From: Strigops habroptila | Lineage: Eukaryota > Chordata > Aves > Psittaciformes > Psittacidae | Assembly: GCF_004027225.2 (NCBI RefSeq) | Contig: NC_044302.2 | Span: forward strand, 38,848,949 to 38,912,948 | Length of the DNA stretch: 64,000 bases | Reading direction: 5' to 3' | Shown: positions 43,611-54,885 of the stretch, one piece after another | Layout: every line of letters begins with the position of its first letter | Numbering within the stretch: position 1 is the stretch's first letter | Notes under the pieces: generated by a model | Seen by the model: only the letters and a program-made list of their open reading frames with translations | What the model was told of the DNA's origin: nothing | The model's database searches: none | Translations under genes and position numbers: made by a program

Positions 43611-43780
43611 ATGGCGGCCGCGGGGTGTCTCGGTGCGGTCGGTGTGTTGAGTTGCCGGCGCGGGCAGCCGGTGCGGCGGGGCGGGGCGGGGAGGGCCGGG
43701 CCGGTCCGGGCCCGACCCGCGCACCACAGCCACCCCACACCGCGTTGGAGGAACGTGGTGGAGTTTTGCCTTCCGTTCAG
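43611..43780 (+). CDS. Hypothetical divergent first exon
   Basis: A divergent open frame starts at an ATG within AATGGCGGC, 77 bp from the SNX2 ATG on the other strand. It runs 56 codons and two bases to a plausible donor (CAG followed by GTCAGT at 43781). The predicted N-terminus (MAAAGCLGAVGVLSCRRGQ) is Arg/Ala-rich with no early acidic residue, as in mitochondrial targeting sequences. I recognise no family and cannot find a following exon on the plus strand. GC-rich DNA lacks stop codons by chance, so this may be only a promoter-divergent RNA. Confidence 0.25.
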
Positions 43781-46700
43781 GTCAGTCGTTGAATTAACTG
43801 GTTTCCTGCGAGGAAACTCTGCACATTGCGGTGTTCGAAGTGAGATATTCCTTAGGGATGAGGATTAGAAGTACTACGCCCCACTGTTGCAGAGCAGTTT
43901 GGTCGGGTGCAGTAGTGTTCACAGCCACTAAAGTAACATGTCTTGTGCAAATAAAGCATTAGGAGGCCCGTTCCCTAAATTGCTCTTTCCGGATGGCTTT
44001 TCTTCTCTTCCCCCATTTGTGAGCTAGCTCATAAACGATATCAATTCTTCCAAAATTTTAAGCTCTAATGCTTTAAAAGAGATGAAGTCAGATGTCAAGT
44101 GTCCGTACGGTAGGCGTTACCTAGGCTAGTTAACACTTGATTTGAGCTGCTACTGCTGTTTCTGCAATATTGAAACAAGTTTCAAAAAGTGTCTTGATTT
44201 TCCATATGGATAAAGTTCAGGTTTCATCCACTCAGCGTGTTCTTGCTTTGTGAAGACTTGTTAATGTTTGTACGTTGAAGTTAATTTCTAAACCGTGGCC
44301 AGTGGAGACAGAGCTCTTCATGCAGGAAGAGTAAGCCTGTTTCTACAGGGTGTGAGCTATCTGGGGCAAGGGTGGTACCTCTCTAGTGATTGCAGAGTGC
44401 CTAATAAAGACTAAATGGAAGGAATAGTCTTATGAGGCCTCTTCCCAATCACATCATGAGAAAGTTGTAAGTATGTAAGCAGAAATACATGTTATCTTGG
44501 AAACATGTAAGTGCTGTGCATAATTTTATCTGTACTGCTCAAGCTTGAGACATCAGAAATTGTGGAGAGCTCTGTCCTTGGAGAATTGGAGTGTTGGTCC
44601 CTGGTGACATCTGAGGACATTTTAGGCATCAGTGCTCTGAGTAAATGTCCTATTCAGGAGAGCTAAGTTTTCTTTGATATTCGGGAACTCCAGGTTTCCA
44701 ATTACAAATAGAAAAGAAGTTATCAGATAAAGGAGATTTATGAACAGAAGTTCCAACAAAGGTGGCAATATCTCTTCTTAGACATACAGAAATAGATGGA
44801 AAAGGAACATCCAAGCTTTCCCATTTTCCTCAGGTCAGGAAAAATTGACTACTACTCTAGTAAAAGATGTATTTTGAGATCAACATAGCTACAATACCAA
44901 CGTTACTTAGAAGATGTTGTAACTTTGTTGTTATTTACCAAATTGGATAGCATTTTTGGGTTTCATGGGAATGGGAGATTTACTAGCATATCCATGTTTC
45001 CCTTTTCTGTACAAGAGTAGTAGTGGCTTTTGGGTTGTTTGCAGTGACTATGAGATGAAATGTACTCTCTTCACATTTTTACACTATTCCTAAACTGAGC
45101 CTGTTGCTGTTCACTAGATCTCTAAATAACATTCAGAGGTCTTTCTAAGATCTAAAAATACACAGTAAAAAATTGAAAAAAAAATCGATTCAAAATATGC
45201 AAACATTTTTTATCCAGAAGTGCAATTCACTGGCATCTACGTTTTTGTGGATGGCACAATCATTGTATCCTTACTGCCTTTTTCATTTCATGTGGTATCC
45301 CTGTTCTGTTCTGCTGTTCCTGGAAGCTTTTCAAATAACTGGCATTTGCACACTTTACCTAGAAAATATGATTCAGTCACGCCAGTAATAATTCTGTGTC
45401 TTTTGACATTATATGTTACGATATTTCACCATAATTTTATTTGCTGTGATTAGAAAGATCACATGATATGTATTAAATTTTTTAGATTTCTGGCAAGTGT
45501 GGTAATCTAGCATGGTACTTAGGTATTTAATAGATTGCTACAAGACTGACTGGTTTTCTGACTTCATCAAGATTCCCACCCATGCCTTTAACTCTTGTGT
45601 GGCTAGACTATAAATCAGCTCTCTGAAATACCTTGAAGTAGTCATCTATCACACCACTTGAGTATGCTACAGAAGCAGAATAAAATGAAGAGCAAACAAG
45701 ATGTCAGCTGTGGTTGGGGTTTTTCATCACTCATTAGGAAGGGTATGCAAGTAGTTTAGCTTCTCTGATTCAAAGTAACATTGTATTTATAGGCTAGGTT
45801 CTTTTTTACGTAGTTTTCCAGTGCTGCTGAGATCTGTGGCCACAGACATCTATTATAGATGTTATTGTGGGAGAGGGGAAAAGGAGTAACTACAGGTAAC
45901 TACAGGACCTGAATTTTTAACTGATTGAGATTTCAGTTTGAGAAAACCTGTGTATTAGTAAATCTGAGTAGAAAAAAAGTAATCCAAAATAGAGAAATCC
46001 AATCAATTGGAAAAATATTAATGCTGCAGGAAAACTTAGGATGATTGCAAAAAGCCCATCACATACAAGATTGTGATGTGTTACTGCAAAAACCAAAACC
46101 TCGGTTTTAAGCCAAACCTCGTTCCTGTCACCCTCTGAGTATTAATATGTGTGTCATTCAACAAATACATTGATAGCTGTCAACTCTACCTCATGCTAGT
46201 AGGTCAGAATCTAAGGGAGAGGAAGCTACTCATATATCCTAGTGGAAGCTGCAGACACCCCTTCCTTTGCAGCCAGTAAATCCACCTCTGTAAAGCTACA
46301 TGAGAATTAAGGTTGCAAAGTTAACCGGAACAATAGAAACATCAGGGCTAAGTTTATATGTAGAACTTGTTTCAGCCCTTTGCGTGTGTATGTGCGGTGT
46401 GCCTGCTTTAATTACCTGGCTACATGCTAGCATTTTTATAGGAGCCCTCTTCCCACGAAGCACGGACCACACTGTTTCAGACACTGTTTTTCCTTATTGT
46501 GTCTTAAAAGTTAGCTCTGTGCTTCATTTATTATATGCTGTTCCAACGCTACTCTGAAGACGAAAAGGTTTGAATCCTCATGCGCTTTCCTCTGAGACTT
46601 GTCACCACCAATCTGAGTGTTTCGCAGGCACAGATGAATTTCATCTTCAGAGTATTCCTATGGGAGTATGTTGCCCGTTACAAAGGCAGCGAGCAGAGAT

Positions 46701-49700
46701 TGAAGAATTAAAACCTAATTTGTTTACTAACTTGGTTGCCCAAATGGTGGCAGCTAGGATTTGGGTTTTGGTTTGTGGTTTTGTTTTTGCTTGGTGTTTG
46801 ATGTTTTTTGGTTTTTGTTTTATTTTTGTCCGTGTCTTTTGAGTGGGGGGTTTTTTTTGGGGGGATGCGATTTTGTGGTGTTGTTTTAGTTTTTTTTTTT
46901 TCGATTACAATAGCATTTTACAGTTTCTTCACCTAGGCAGCAAAATGACAAAATGATAGTACTAGCCTTACCCACACCACACCAGTTTTTAGAGGTGGAC
47001 TTCTATTCCTTTTGTTCTCTATTCTCTCCCTTCATTTACTTTTACTGGCCCTTGTCAGGTTCCATACTTTCTTGATTAGCCTTGAGAGAAGTTGAGAACC
47101 CTTCAGAAATAGCAATTTCTGGTTTGGCCCACCAGCCAGCAGTTCCTCCAAGTGAATACGACTGCTGCACAAAACTTTTGCTGTACGTCTCCTCCTTCTG
47201 CCCACACATCTGTGGGCTCTACAAGCCTTTGCAGTCCAGCCCTTCAGAGAAGATATGGAAACAAAAAAAGCCTTCTGCATAAACACTCTTTGAAGTTGTT
47301 ATACAGTAAAAGATTTCCTTTTATCATGCCAAAACTGGTTACACTGATATGCATTTGTTGTCAATTTTAAATATCTTTTAAAAGGAACATTACAACAGTG
47401 TTAGGACTGTCATTTCTGTATTTCAGGCCACAGAGATGCTGAAACATTGAAATAGTTACAAGGAGTTATTTGGGTATGAGCAATATACCATTTACTACTT
47501 TGCTTGGATATACCTCCATCCACCAGTCCAAAACCAATTAAATTAGATGCAAAATGAAGATGACGAAGTTCTAAGCAATGTGAATCAGGGTTTTGTAATC
47601 AAATATGTCAGATTTTTGTAACTTCTTATATGTTTCAGACTTCACTGGCTCTATTTTAGTATTGTATGATGTAATAGCCACTGCAATGTCATATTATTTT
47701 AACAACTGAAATATCAGTGAAACTGGAATAAACACAAGACTAAGAAGAAGCTATTTTGGAAGGAAAAGCGATGGTGACTTATACAAGCTGGAGGTCTGCC
47801 CCTGTGGTTTGGATCTGCAAGGAGCCACAGGAGATTGTCTAGTCCATTTGCTGGAAAATGTTTCTCAAGCCTTTTCTTAAGCCCGATGAAGAAGACTCAA
47901 AACCTCTGCAGGCAAGCTGCTTTAGTTCTTTGCTATAAAGCACCAGAAAAGATATTGCTCATGCTTAACCATCACTATCCTGCCACTTATACACACCCTC
48001 ATATGAAATATGACTTTGTAGAAGCATGGTGCTGTTGGGGCTTGTTCAGTTTGTGATCATATTCAGAACTGATACCGGCCTCATTTTGTATCTGTGAAGT
48101 GGTTTAGTCAGTCTTTGGGGTGAAGTCTCACACTCCTCACTGAATTTTGTTTTTGTTTTTGTTTTTTTTTCCAACATTTACTCCCATCTGTTTAGACCAT
48201 TCTGAATTGTTCTGCTATGCTACAGCTGTTTGGTAACACTTGCAAATATAATATGCATTCTCCCTGTTGCATCACTGATGAGAATATTAAATCATATGAT
48301 GCCTACAGTAGACCACTGTCATCTTTCATACAATGTATTCTTTCCTAAAAATGGTAATCCCTAAAAAATAGTCTTTGACTTTGTTTTCTAACCAGTTTTG
48401 GACCTACTCTATAATAGATTAACGTATAATGTTTCATTAGCTTCTTTATGAAAATGCCATAAAAGATAAATGTTCAAGAAATACTGAAGGAATATTTCCT
48501 CACTAAGAGGTATGGTGAGGAATATGGCTATGTGCAGTGAGGGAACAACAACCACCAGAGTGCAAAGAATTAGAGTAGATGAATTTTGGAGATTTTAGTT
48601 TTCCCATTTAAAAAGTACTAAAAAAGGAATAATGTACTATTGTGTAGTGCCTGTGCTTGCACAGAGCAGTAAAGGTCTGCAGTGAGTCAGCTTTTCTAAG
48701 AAAAATGACAGAACACAAATATTTACAAAATCCGTGCATTTGAAACATGCGCCCACTCATCCAGTCAGCCAAATGAACATTACACTTCAGATCATGATGA
48801 CTGTTCTTCTGTGAAACATATGCCATCTTTCCCTCTGGGTATTTAATTACCTATTTCACAAAAAAAACTAAAAAAATTCTTTTGTTACCTTTGTTTTATT
48901 CTTTGTCAGTGAGTGGTCAGTGTTTTCATTTATTAGAGAAAAAGCATTATTATCTATGTGAGAGCGAGTGGTTTTTTTACTAGCTAGATACTTCATTTGC
49001 CTTTGGAGTAGTGACATGTACCGCCCTCAATCAATGGAATGGGAATTTCTGTTCCCCAGTTTGTCTGATATTGCAGTATACTAAAATATAAAGCTCAAGC
49101 AGCACTAGCTGGGTATGTTCACCCTGATACAATAGTAAGACTATGTAGAAGAATAATAAGATGATGTAGGAAAGAATAGTACTTTTTTTCCATCTTCATA
49201 GGCAGTAACGGCAGGTGAGAACTAAGCAAGAAACGTTGGTTACTGTGGTATGCATTTATCTGCTGTTGGGATTGTCCTCCACTGCTTATGCTTTACAAAA
49301 GACAGAATGCCTTCCAGCAAAGCTTTTTTTATTTTGGCACTACTAGCCTTAAATCTAAACTGGGTCATTACGGTTTAATGAGAGACACACAGCAACCTCC
49401 GAGGTATCCTTATTTGGTTTGTGCTTTGATCACCTGTTCACTGACTGCTGTCTCTCAAAGCTCGTAAGGAGTTGTGTCCCAATACAGGAGTCATGCTGAA
49501 AATAAGTGTAAGGATGCTGTTAGCAGGCAGACCTGAGGCAGCCCTTGCCAACGTAGAAGCCATGTGTCTAAAAAGACCCCAAATGGTTGGAAGTGGGACA
49601 ATACTTAGTAGTAGCATCATATGTACCTGCCTGGAACTAATCCTTTTTCGAGCATCTGCTTATGGCCACAGAGAGAATCATCATCTTAATTGCAGTAAAG

Positions 49701-52700
49701 GGAGCTAAGGGTTCCTAAATGTTGAATAATTATTTGTTCAGCAACAATCCAGTAAAATTTTTGGGTCATGTAACTGCAAGCCCATGGTCCATGACTAAGA
49801 CAATTTCATATGTTTGTGTAAATATAAAGCTGTCTTGACCTGTTTTCCTATTGTCAGAGAATGTAAGGAAATCTTTTAAAGTCTGCATCTGGTCACATAA
49901 AGTACGAACATTTACAGCATTTTATTAATCAATTTTATCTCAAGAGAATAAATTGTTACAAGATTTTGATAACAAATCAATAAAGTCAACTTTTTTACTA
50001 TTCTCTAGCTTGCCAGGTCCTTTAGATAGCAGCATTAGAAACCATCAGTCTGCTTAAAGATTCATATGCAATCTTAGCAACCTAGTGGTGTATATATAGC
50101 AATTAATTTCAGTGCATATCCTTTGACTACTTTTTTAGAGCTGTTTGTATAGATGTTTTGAGCTGTCTTCATTCTTTCATCCAAAACTGGATGGTACAAG
50201 GGTACCTAAGAAAACAGAATAGTGGGAGAAATGAGGCTGCACAGTGTCAGTGCGCAGTCTCTGTTGGTGCCATCCCTGTGTGGCACGTCAAGAGTTACCA
50301 TTTGAAAATCCCTCTGGTCAGAGAAAAGGTTTCATGTAACTATGAAACATTTTTTCTTCAATGGATTGCAAGTTTCTTCAACTGTGGGCCATTCTTCAGG
50401 GACAGAGGTGATCCTCTTTTTCTACAGCTATTTTCTGGTACTGCATTAGGAACTGCTCAGAAATGCCTCCTTACTTTTACCATCACTGGTTCATCAGGAG
50501 AGAATTTAACATTACTATTTATTTTTATGTAATTTCTCCAGGGAAAATTTAATCTAGTGAGAACATCAAGGTCAGAACCATAGTGAAAACAGTTTCAGGG
50601 GGAAAAAACTAACAATCCATTTCCAAGTGTCTGTTTTTCAAAGAAAAAAAAAATCACCTGCAGAAAGCAAACACTTTGTTAAAAGATTCCCTAACCAGTG
50701 CTGCATTTCAGTGTATGTGTTTCAGCCAGAAGCAGTCTCCATCTAGTGTATGGAGACTATCACTTGGTAGGTGTCAAAAGTTTATATTGTCTTTCTCTTT
50801 CAGAAAGTTACAATTTTGAAGCTAATCTTAGTTTAGAATATTTGAGAAGGGAGTGGAGGAGAATGGGAATGAAAAGGAAGCTTTTTGCATGTGTGAGAAC
50901 CTTATGGAGAATCCTGGCAAAAGTCTGAGGTAGAGAAGATGGCAGCATGGAAAAAAATGGAAATGACATGCAGCAAAAATTGGTGTAATTGCCTCTCCAG
51001 TTGACCACTGGACCGAAAACCTTGGGAGCACTTAATTGTTCTGCGAAGTGTTGAGCCTGTAGGAGGGAAGCTTATTTTCCTGCTTGCTTTGGCACAAGGC
51101 TGTGAGGCTGTGATACTCACATACAGAAGCCTACTCCCAGTGCTGTGAGATCACAGTGACAGAGGGCTTGCTATATGCTGAGGTGGCTGATAGTTTTCAG
51201 TTGTTACCATAGGAACAAGAGCAGGGTTTACTGATCACAGGATTTTTCTGAAAGAACTGCATTGTTAAAACATTAAACTATAGTCCTGTCTAATTTATCC
51301 TTTTCTAAGATTTATTTGTATAAAAGTTCTGTGGTATGGATAAGGAACAATATTTTTATTTATATTCCAGACACTGAAGACAGTGTATTTTGTATGTTTC
51401 CATTACTTCGAAGCCATTGCTAGAGAGTTGCCAAGAGGGTCTCCAAAGAACTTGTGGATGGTCAGGATTTTGTGTTCCAGCTGCTCCTTTGCTGCAATTG
51501 TGCACCTGCAAAAGGAGGGAGGTGTTCTGTCTGCTCTTACATGGAGGATCAGTGCTTTAAAAGTTTGCCTCTCTCAGCTTGCCATGTGTGGTTTCATTTG
51601 AGGTAATTCACTTTTATTTTAAAGCAGAAAGTAACAGAATGGAAATCTGCTCTCTGAGACCACTGTTGGAATTTTGAGAACATGCATATCTAACACATAG
51701 CTGAAAAACCCTGCACTTCAGCTCTCCCTTAGCATTTTCATATGTATTCTGGGTACAGTTTACCCTCATAACTTTAGCTGGCTAAAAAGCAGGAATCTAA
51801 TCTTAGGTATTCAGCTCAATTTGTGGTTTACAGAAGAGACAGTCAAAGGAAAAGATGTTTTCTCTAGAATCCTACCTGTCTAACTCTTATGCTGGGACAG
51901 ATTGCCTGATGAGTGCGTATTTCCATTGCCTATTTGCTTATACAAATATATAGATAAATGCTTGACTTTAGGACAACTGCAGTTAGGTGAGAAAATCTCA
52001 CTCAGCAAAGCATATGTATGTATCCTAAATTATAAACTCTCTAGGTTATTGAGTTTTAATCTTAAACATGGCTTTTTTTGGCTGATTATGGTATTTATCT
52101 TCATCAAAGTTATAAAGTGGCTGTAGAATTAACGCGACTCAAAATACTATTAATAATACTGAAATTAGTCTGAGGAAAAATTACCTCCCTCCCCTCCAGA
52201 CAAACTGGCATATGTACTGCTACTGCTTTAAAAAACACAGAGCCCTACGATTAAAGAAAACAAAACCCATACTCAGACTTAAAAATATTTCTCAAAATGT
52301 TTGCATTTGCATGGATTAAGAGAGCTAGATGCCAAAAAAAGTTGTTTCAAATGTTTCCAGTCATTTTTTTTCGGAGTATAATCTACAATCCTCTGAGATT
52401 TTTTCCCCCAGTTTGTGAACGTATAAGATAAGGGCATGTGAAAACAATTTTTCATTGAAAATTGCACAGTGAGTATGCACAAAACACTATTTGCTTTATT
52501 TCAAAGTTCCACAACCCAAATGCAGCTGTAATTTGCATAATTTACAATTTTGCTGTAAACTGACTTTGGGCATTTGTCTACATTATAGCCAGATCAGACA
52601 AAAGATAAGTAGGAAAAATTGAAAACTTCTAACATAATTAAATTCCACCAGACAGCACTGTTTCTGGCTGTTATAACAATTAGTTTATCAATTTAATGTT

Positions 52701-54012
52701 GATTATGAGTTTCCCAAAAAGTAAAAGGAAATCTTGCAAACATCCTCTGAACAGCGGTGCAAAAGAAAAGTTTGGCACTGTTGCCGCTAGGGCTAATACA
52801 GTATCTAATACATGTATTTGGGTTTTTTTTAAGATATTTTCAGTCATGTTAAGCAAAATCTGGCTTTACAACACTGTCCTTCTTTGACAAATTTTATTTC
52901 ACTCTGCTCCAGCTAAATTTATCGTTTGGAGGCATAAGTTTGGGCTTGGAAAATCTATTTCCTTCAAGTTCGTGCTTCAGGTGATAGCAGATGCTAAACA
53001 CAGAGCAAAAAAAAAAAGATTAATCTCTTAGGAGCATTAAGAAAGCAATCAACATAGTATCTAAATAAATTAATAATCACGTTTTCAGATTTCCTCATAA
53101 GAAAACAGCTTTGAGATCTCAGGGAAGTCCTCAGAGGAGCATGCATCATAAGATAGTGAAGAATCCATTGATAGAGATGGGAGCTGTAGAAACAAACTGT
53201 TGAGGTTCAGTCAGTGCCTTAGCATGGATTTTTTAAGTGGTTGACCTGCATAAACTATAAATGTAGCCATAGAAAAGTGTGTGAAGTTTTTTAATCTTCT
53301 ATTTATCTAGTTTATGTTGTATACTAAGATATATTTTCTTTGTTTTGATTAATCTAATGTGTATGTCAAAAAACAGGGCATCAAGCATCTCATTTCAATA
53401 CTATAGGTTACAAATGTGGTTCTGCCAGTAAGTTAACTACTGCGATCACTGAATCTGTTCAAGACTAATTTAGCATGAACTTACAATGATGTTAGTGATA
53501 TTCTGCATGGGCATTCCAGAGTAGCATGTGGTGGGATCATCTTAATGTTTCCTAACCAGTCTTTCTTAAAAAACCTAGCACTACGGTAAGGAGGGACTTT
53601 CTGTCCTAGGCACGTTTTCCGTTTCAGATAAAGACAGAGTGTAAAGAGCTTTGTCTTACATAATTTTAAGCATGATATTAAATTGCCTGGAATGTAAGCA
53701 TCCTCATTTTTATGTTCCCTATTCACCTGGGAGGAGATAGACATCTTCAGAGAGCAATTTCAATTTGCTATAGATCACCCCCACTTATCTCCCTTCTTTC
53801 TTTCTACTGACTAGATAGGAAACCTATAGCAAGTCTTACCCTACCTTTGGCCCTTACCTTGGGCAACTCAGGTGAATGCCCTCTTTGACCCGAGCTATCT
53901 TTTAGCTTTTTTAGCTTTGATCTTTTAGGTGCAAACTATGTAGGTCCATATGAAAAAAGCCACTATAAAACAATACATAGAGAGTGGAAGGGTGGGGAAA
54001 TAACAAATCTCT
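43781..54012. other. Upstream flanking DNA
   Basis: About 10 kb of AT-rich DNA upstream of SNX2. Short open frames exist on both strands, but none shows recognisable domains or a convincing exon chain. A G/T-rich tract lies at 46755. Confidence 0.55.
46755..46910. repeat. G/T-rich low-complexity tract
   Basis: TTTGGGTTTTGGTTTGTGGT-type sequence, the complement of the A/C tracts in the SNX2 introns, ending in a run of T. Confidence 0.8.
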
Positions 54013-54138
54013 CTCTCTCTCAGTGTATATAGATAATTTATAAATACAGATATATAGAATATATATGGTATATAGAGACTCTATATATACTATATACTCT
54101 CTCTATATTCTAGATAGAGTATATATACTTTCTATATA
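54013..54138. repeat. TA/CTATA-rich microsatellite
   Basis: A CT repeat followed by imperfect TATATAGA and CTATATATA units that abut the CR1 3' end. Confidence 0.85.
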
Positions 54139-54845
54139 TAGAATCATAGAATCATAGGATAGTTAGGGTTAGAAAGGACCTTAAGATCATCTAGTTCCAA
54201 CCCCCCTGCCATGGGCAGGGACACCTCGCGCTAAACCATGTTGCCCAAGGCTCTGTCCAACCTGGCCTTGAACGTCGCCAGGGATGGAGCATTCACAACT
54301 TCCTTGGGTAACCCATTCCAGTGCCTCACCACCCTCACTGTAAAGAACTTCTTCCTTATATCTAATCTAAACTTCCCCTGTTTAAGTTTGAAGCCATTAC
54401 CCCTTGTCCTACCACTACAGTCCCTAATGAAGAGTCCCTCCCCAGCATCCTTATAGGCCCCCTTCAGATATTGGAAGACTGCTATGAGGTCTCCACGCAG
54501 CCTTCTCTTCTCCAGGCTGAACAGCCCCAACTCTCTCAGCCTGTCTTCATACGGGAGGTGCTCCAGCCCCTTGGTCATCCTCGTGGTCCTCCTCTGGACT
54601 CGCTCCAACAGCTCCATGTCCTTCTTATGTTGGGGACACCAGAACTGTACACAGTACTGCAAGTGGGGTCTCACGAGAGCAGAGTAGAGGGGCAGGATCA
54701 CCTCCTTCGACCTGCTGGTCACGCTCCTTTTGATGGAGCCCAGGATACGGTTGGCTTTCTGGGCTGCGAGCACACGCTGAAGCCAGCTCATGTAAAGCTT
54801 CTCATCAACCAAAACCCCCAAGTCCTTCTCCGCAGTGCTGCTCAT
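54139..54845 (-). mobile_element. CR1 LINE copy with 204-codon open frame
   Basis: A reverse-oriented CR1 with an uninterrupted frame (54845-54231) encoding the RT C-terminus: [49 protein letters not shown] and [17 protein letters not shown]. The 3' end is ATAGAATCATAGAATCATAG. The open frame suggests a younger copy than the others here, but it is only the terminal fragment and cannot move by itself. Confidence 0.93.
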
Positions 54846-54885
54846 ATATCAGTCTATATATATGTTTATATATATATGTTTCTAG
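54846..54885. repeat. TATA-rich microsatellite, other side of CR1
   Basis: TATATATATGTTTATATATA-type repeat resuming after the CR1 insertion, so the CR1 copy split a TA-rich tract. Confidence 0.75.

Larger units (their letters stand above)
43090..43780. promoter_or_regulatory. CpG island and SNX2 promoter
   Basis: A sharply GC- and CpG-rich block in an otherwise AT-rich window, covering SNX2 exon 1, the start of intron 1 and the sequence upstream. It holds repeated GGGGCGGGG-type GC boxes near 43676-43693, two CACGTG E-boxes, and YY1-like ATGGCGGC motifs. No TATA box is seen. This is typical of a broadly expressed housekeeping promoter, possibly firing in both directions. Confidence 0.85.

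Noticed and set aside
47775-47890. Possible very old CR1 remnant (CCACAGGAGATTGTCTAGTCC)
   Set aside because: The match to CR1 is short and lacks the 3' terminal repeat, so I could not support it.
49438-49708. Overlapping plus and minus frames with hydrophobic parts, considered as a retroviral env scrap
   Set aside because: There is no furin site, fusion-peptide pattern, disulfide motif or nearby LTR to support it.
50158-50532. 124-codon plus-strand frame
   Set aside because: It is the longest frame in the upstream flank outside repeats, but has no recognisable motif, no strong acceptor at its start and no partner exons.
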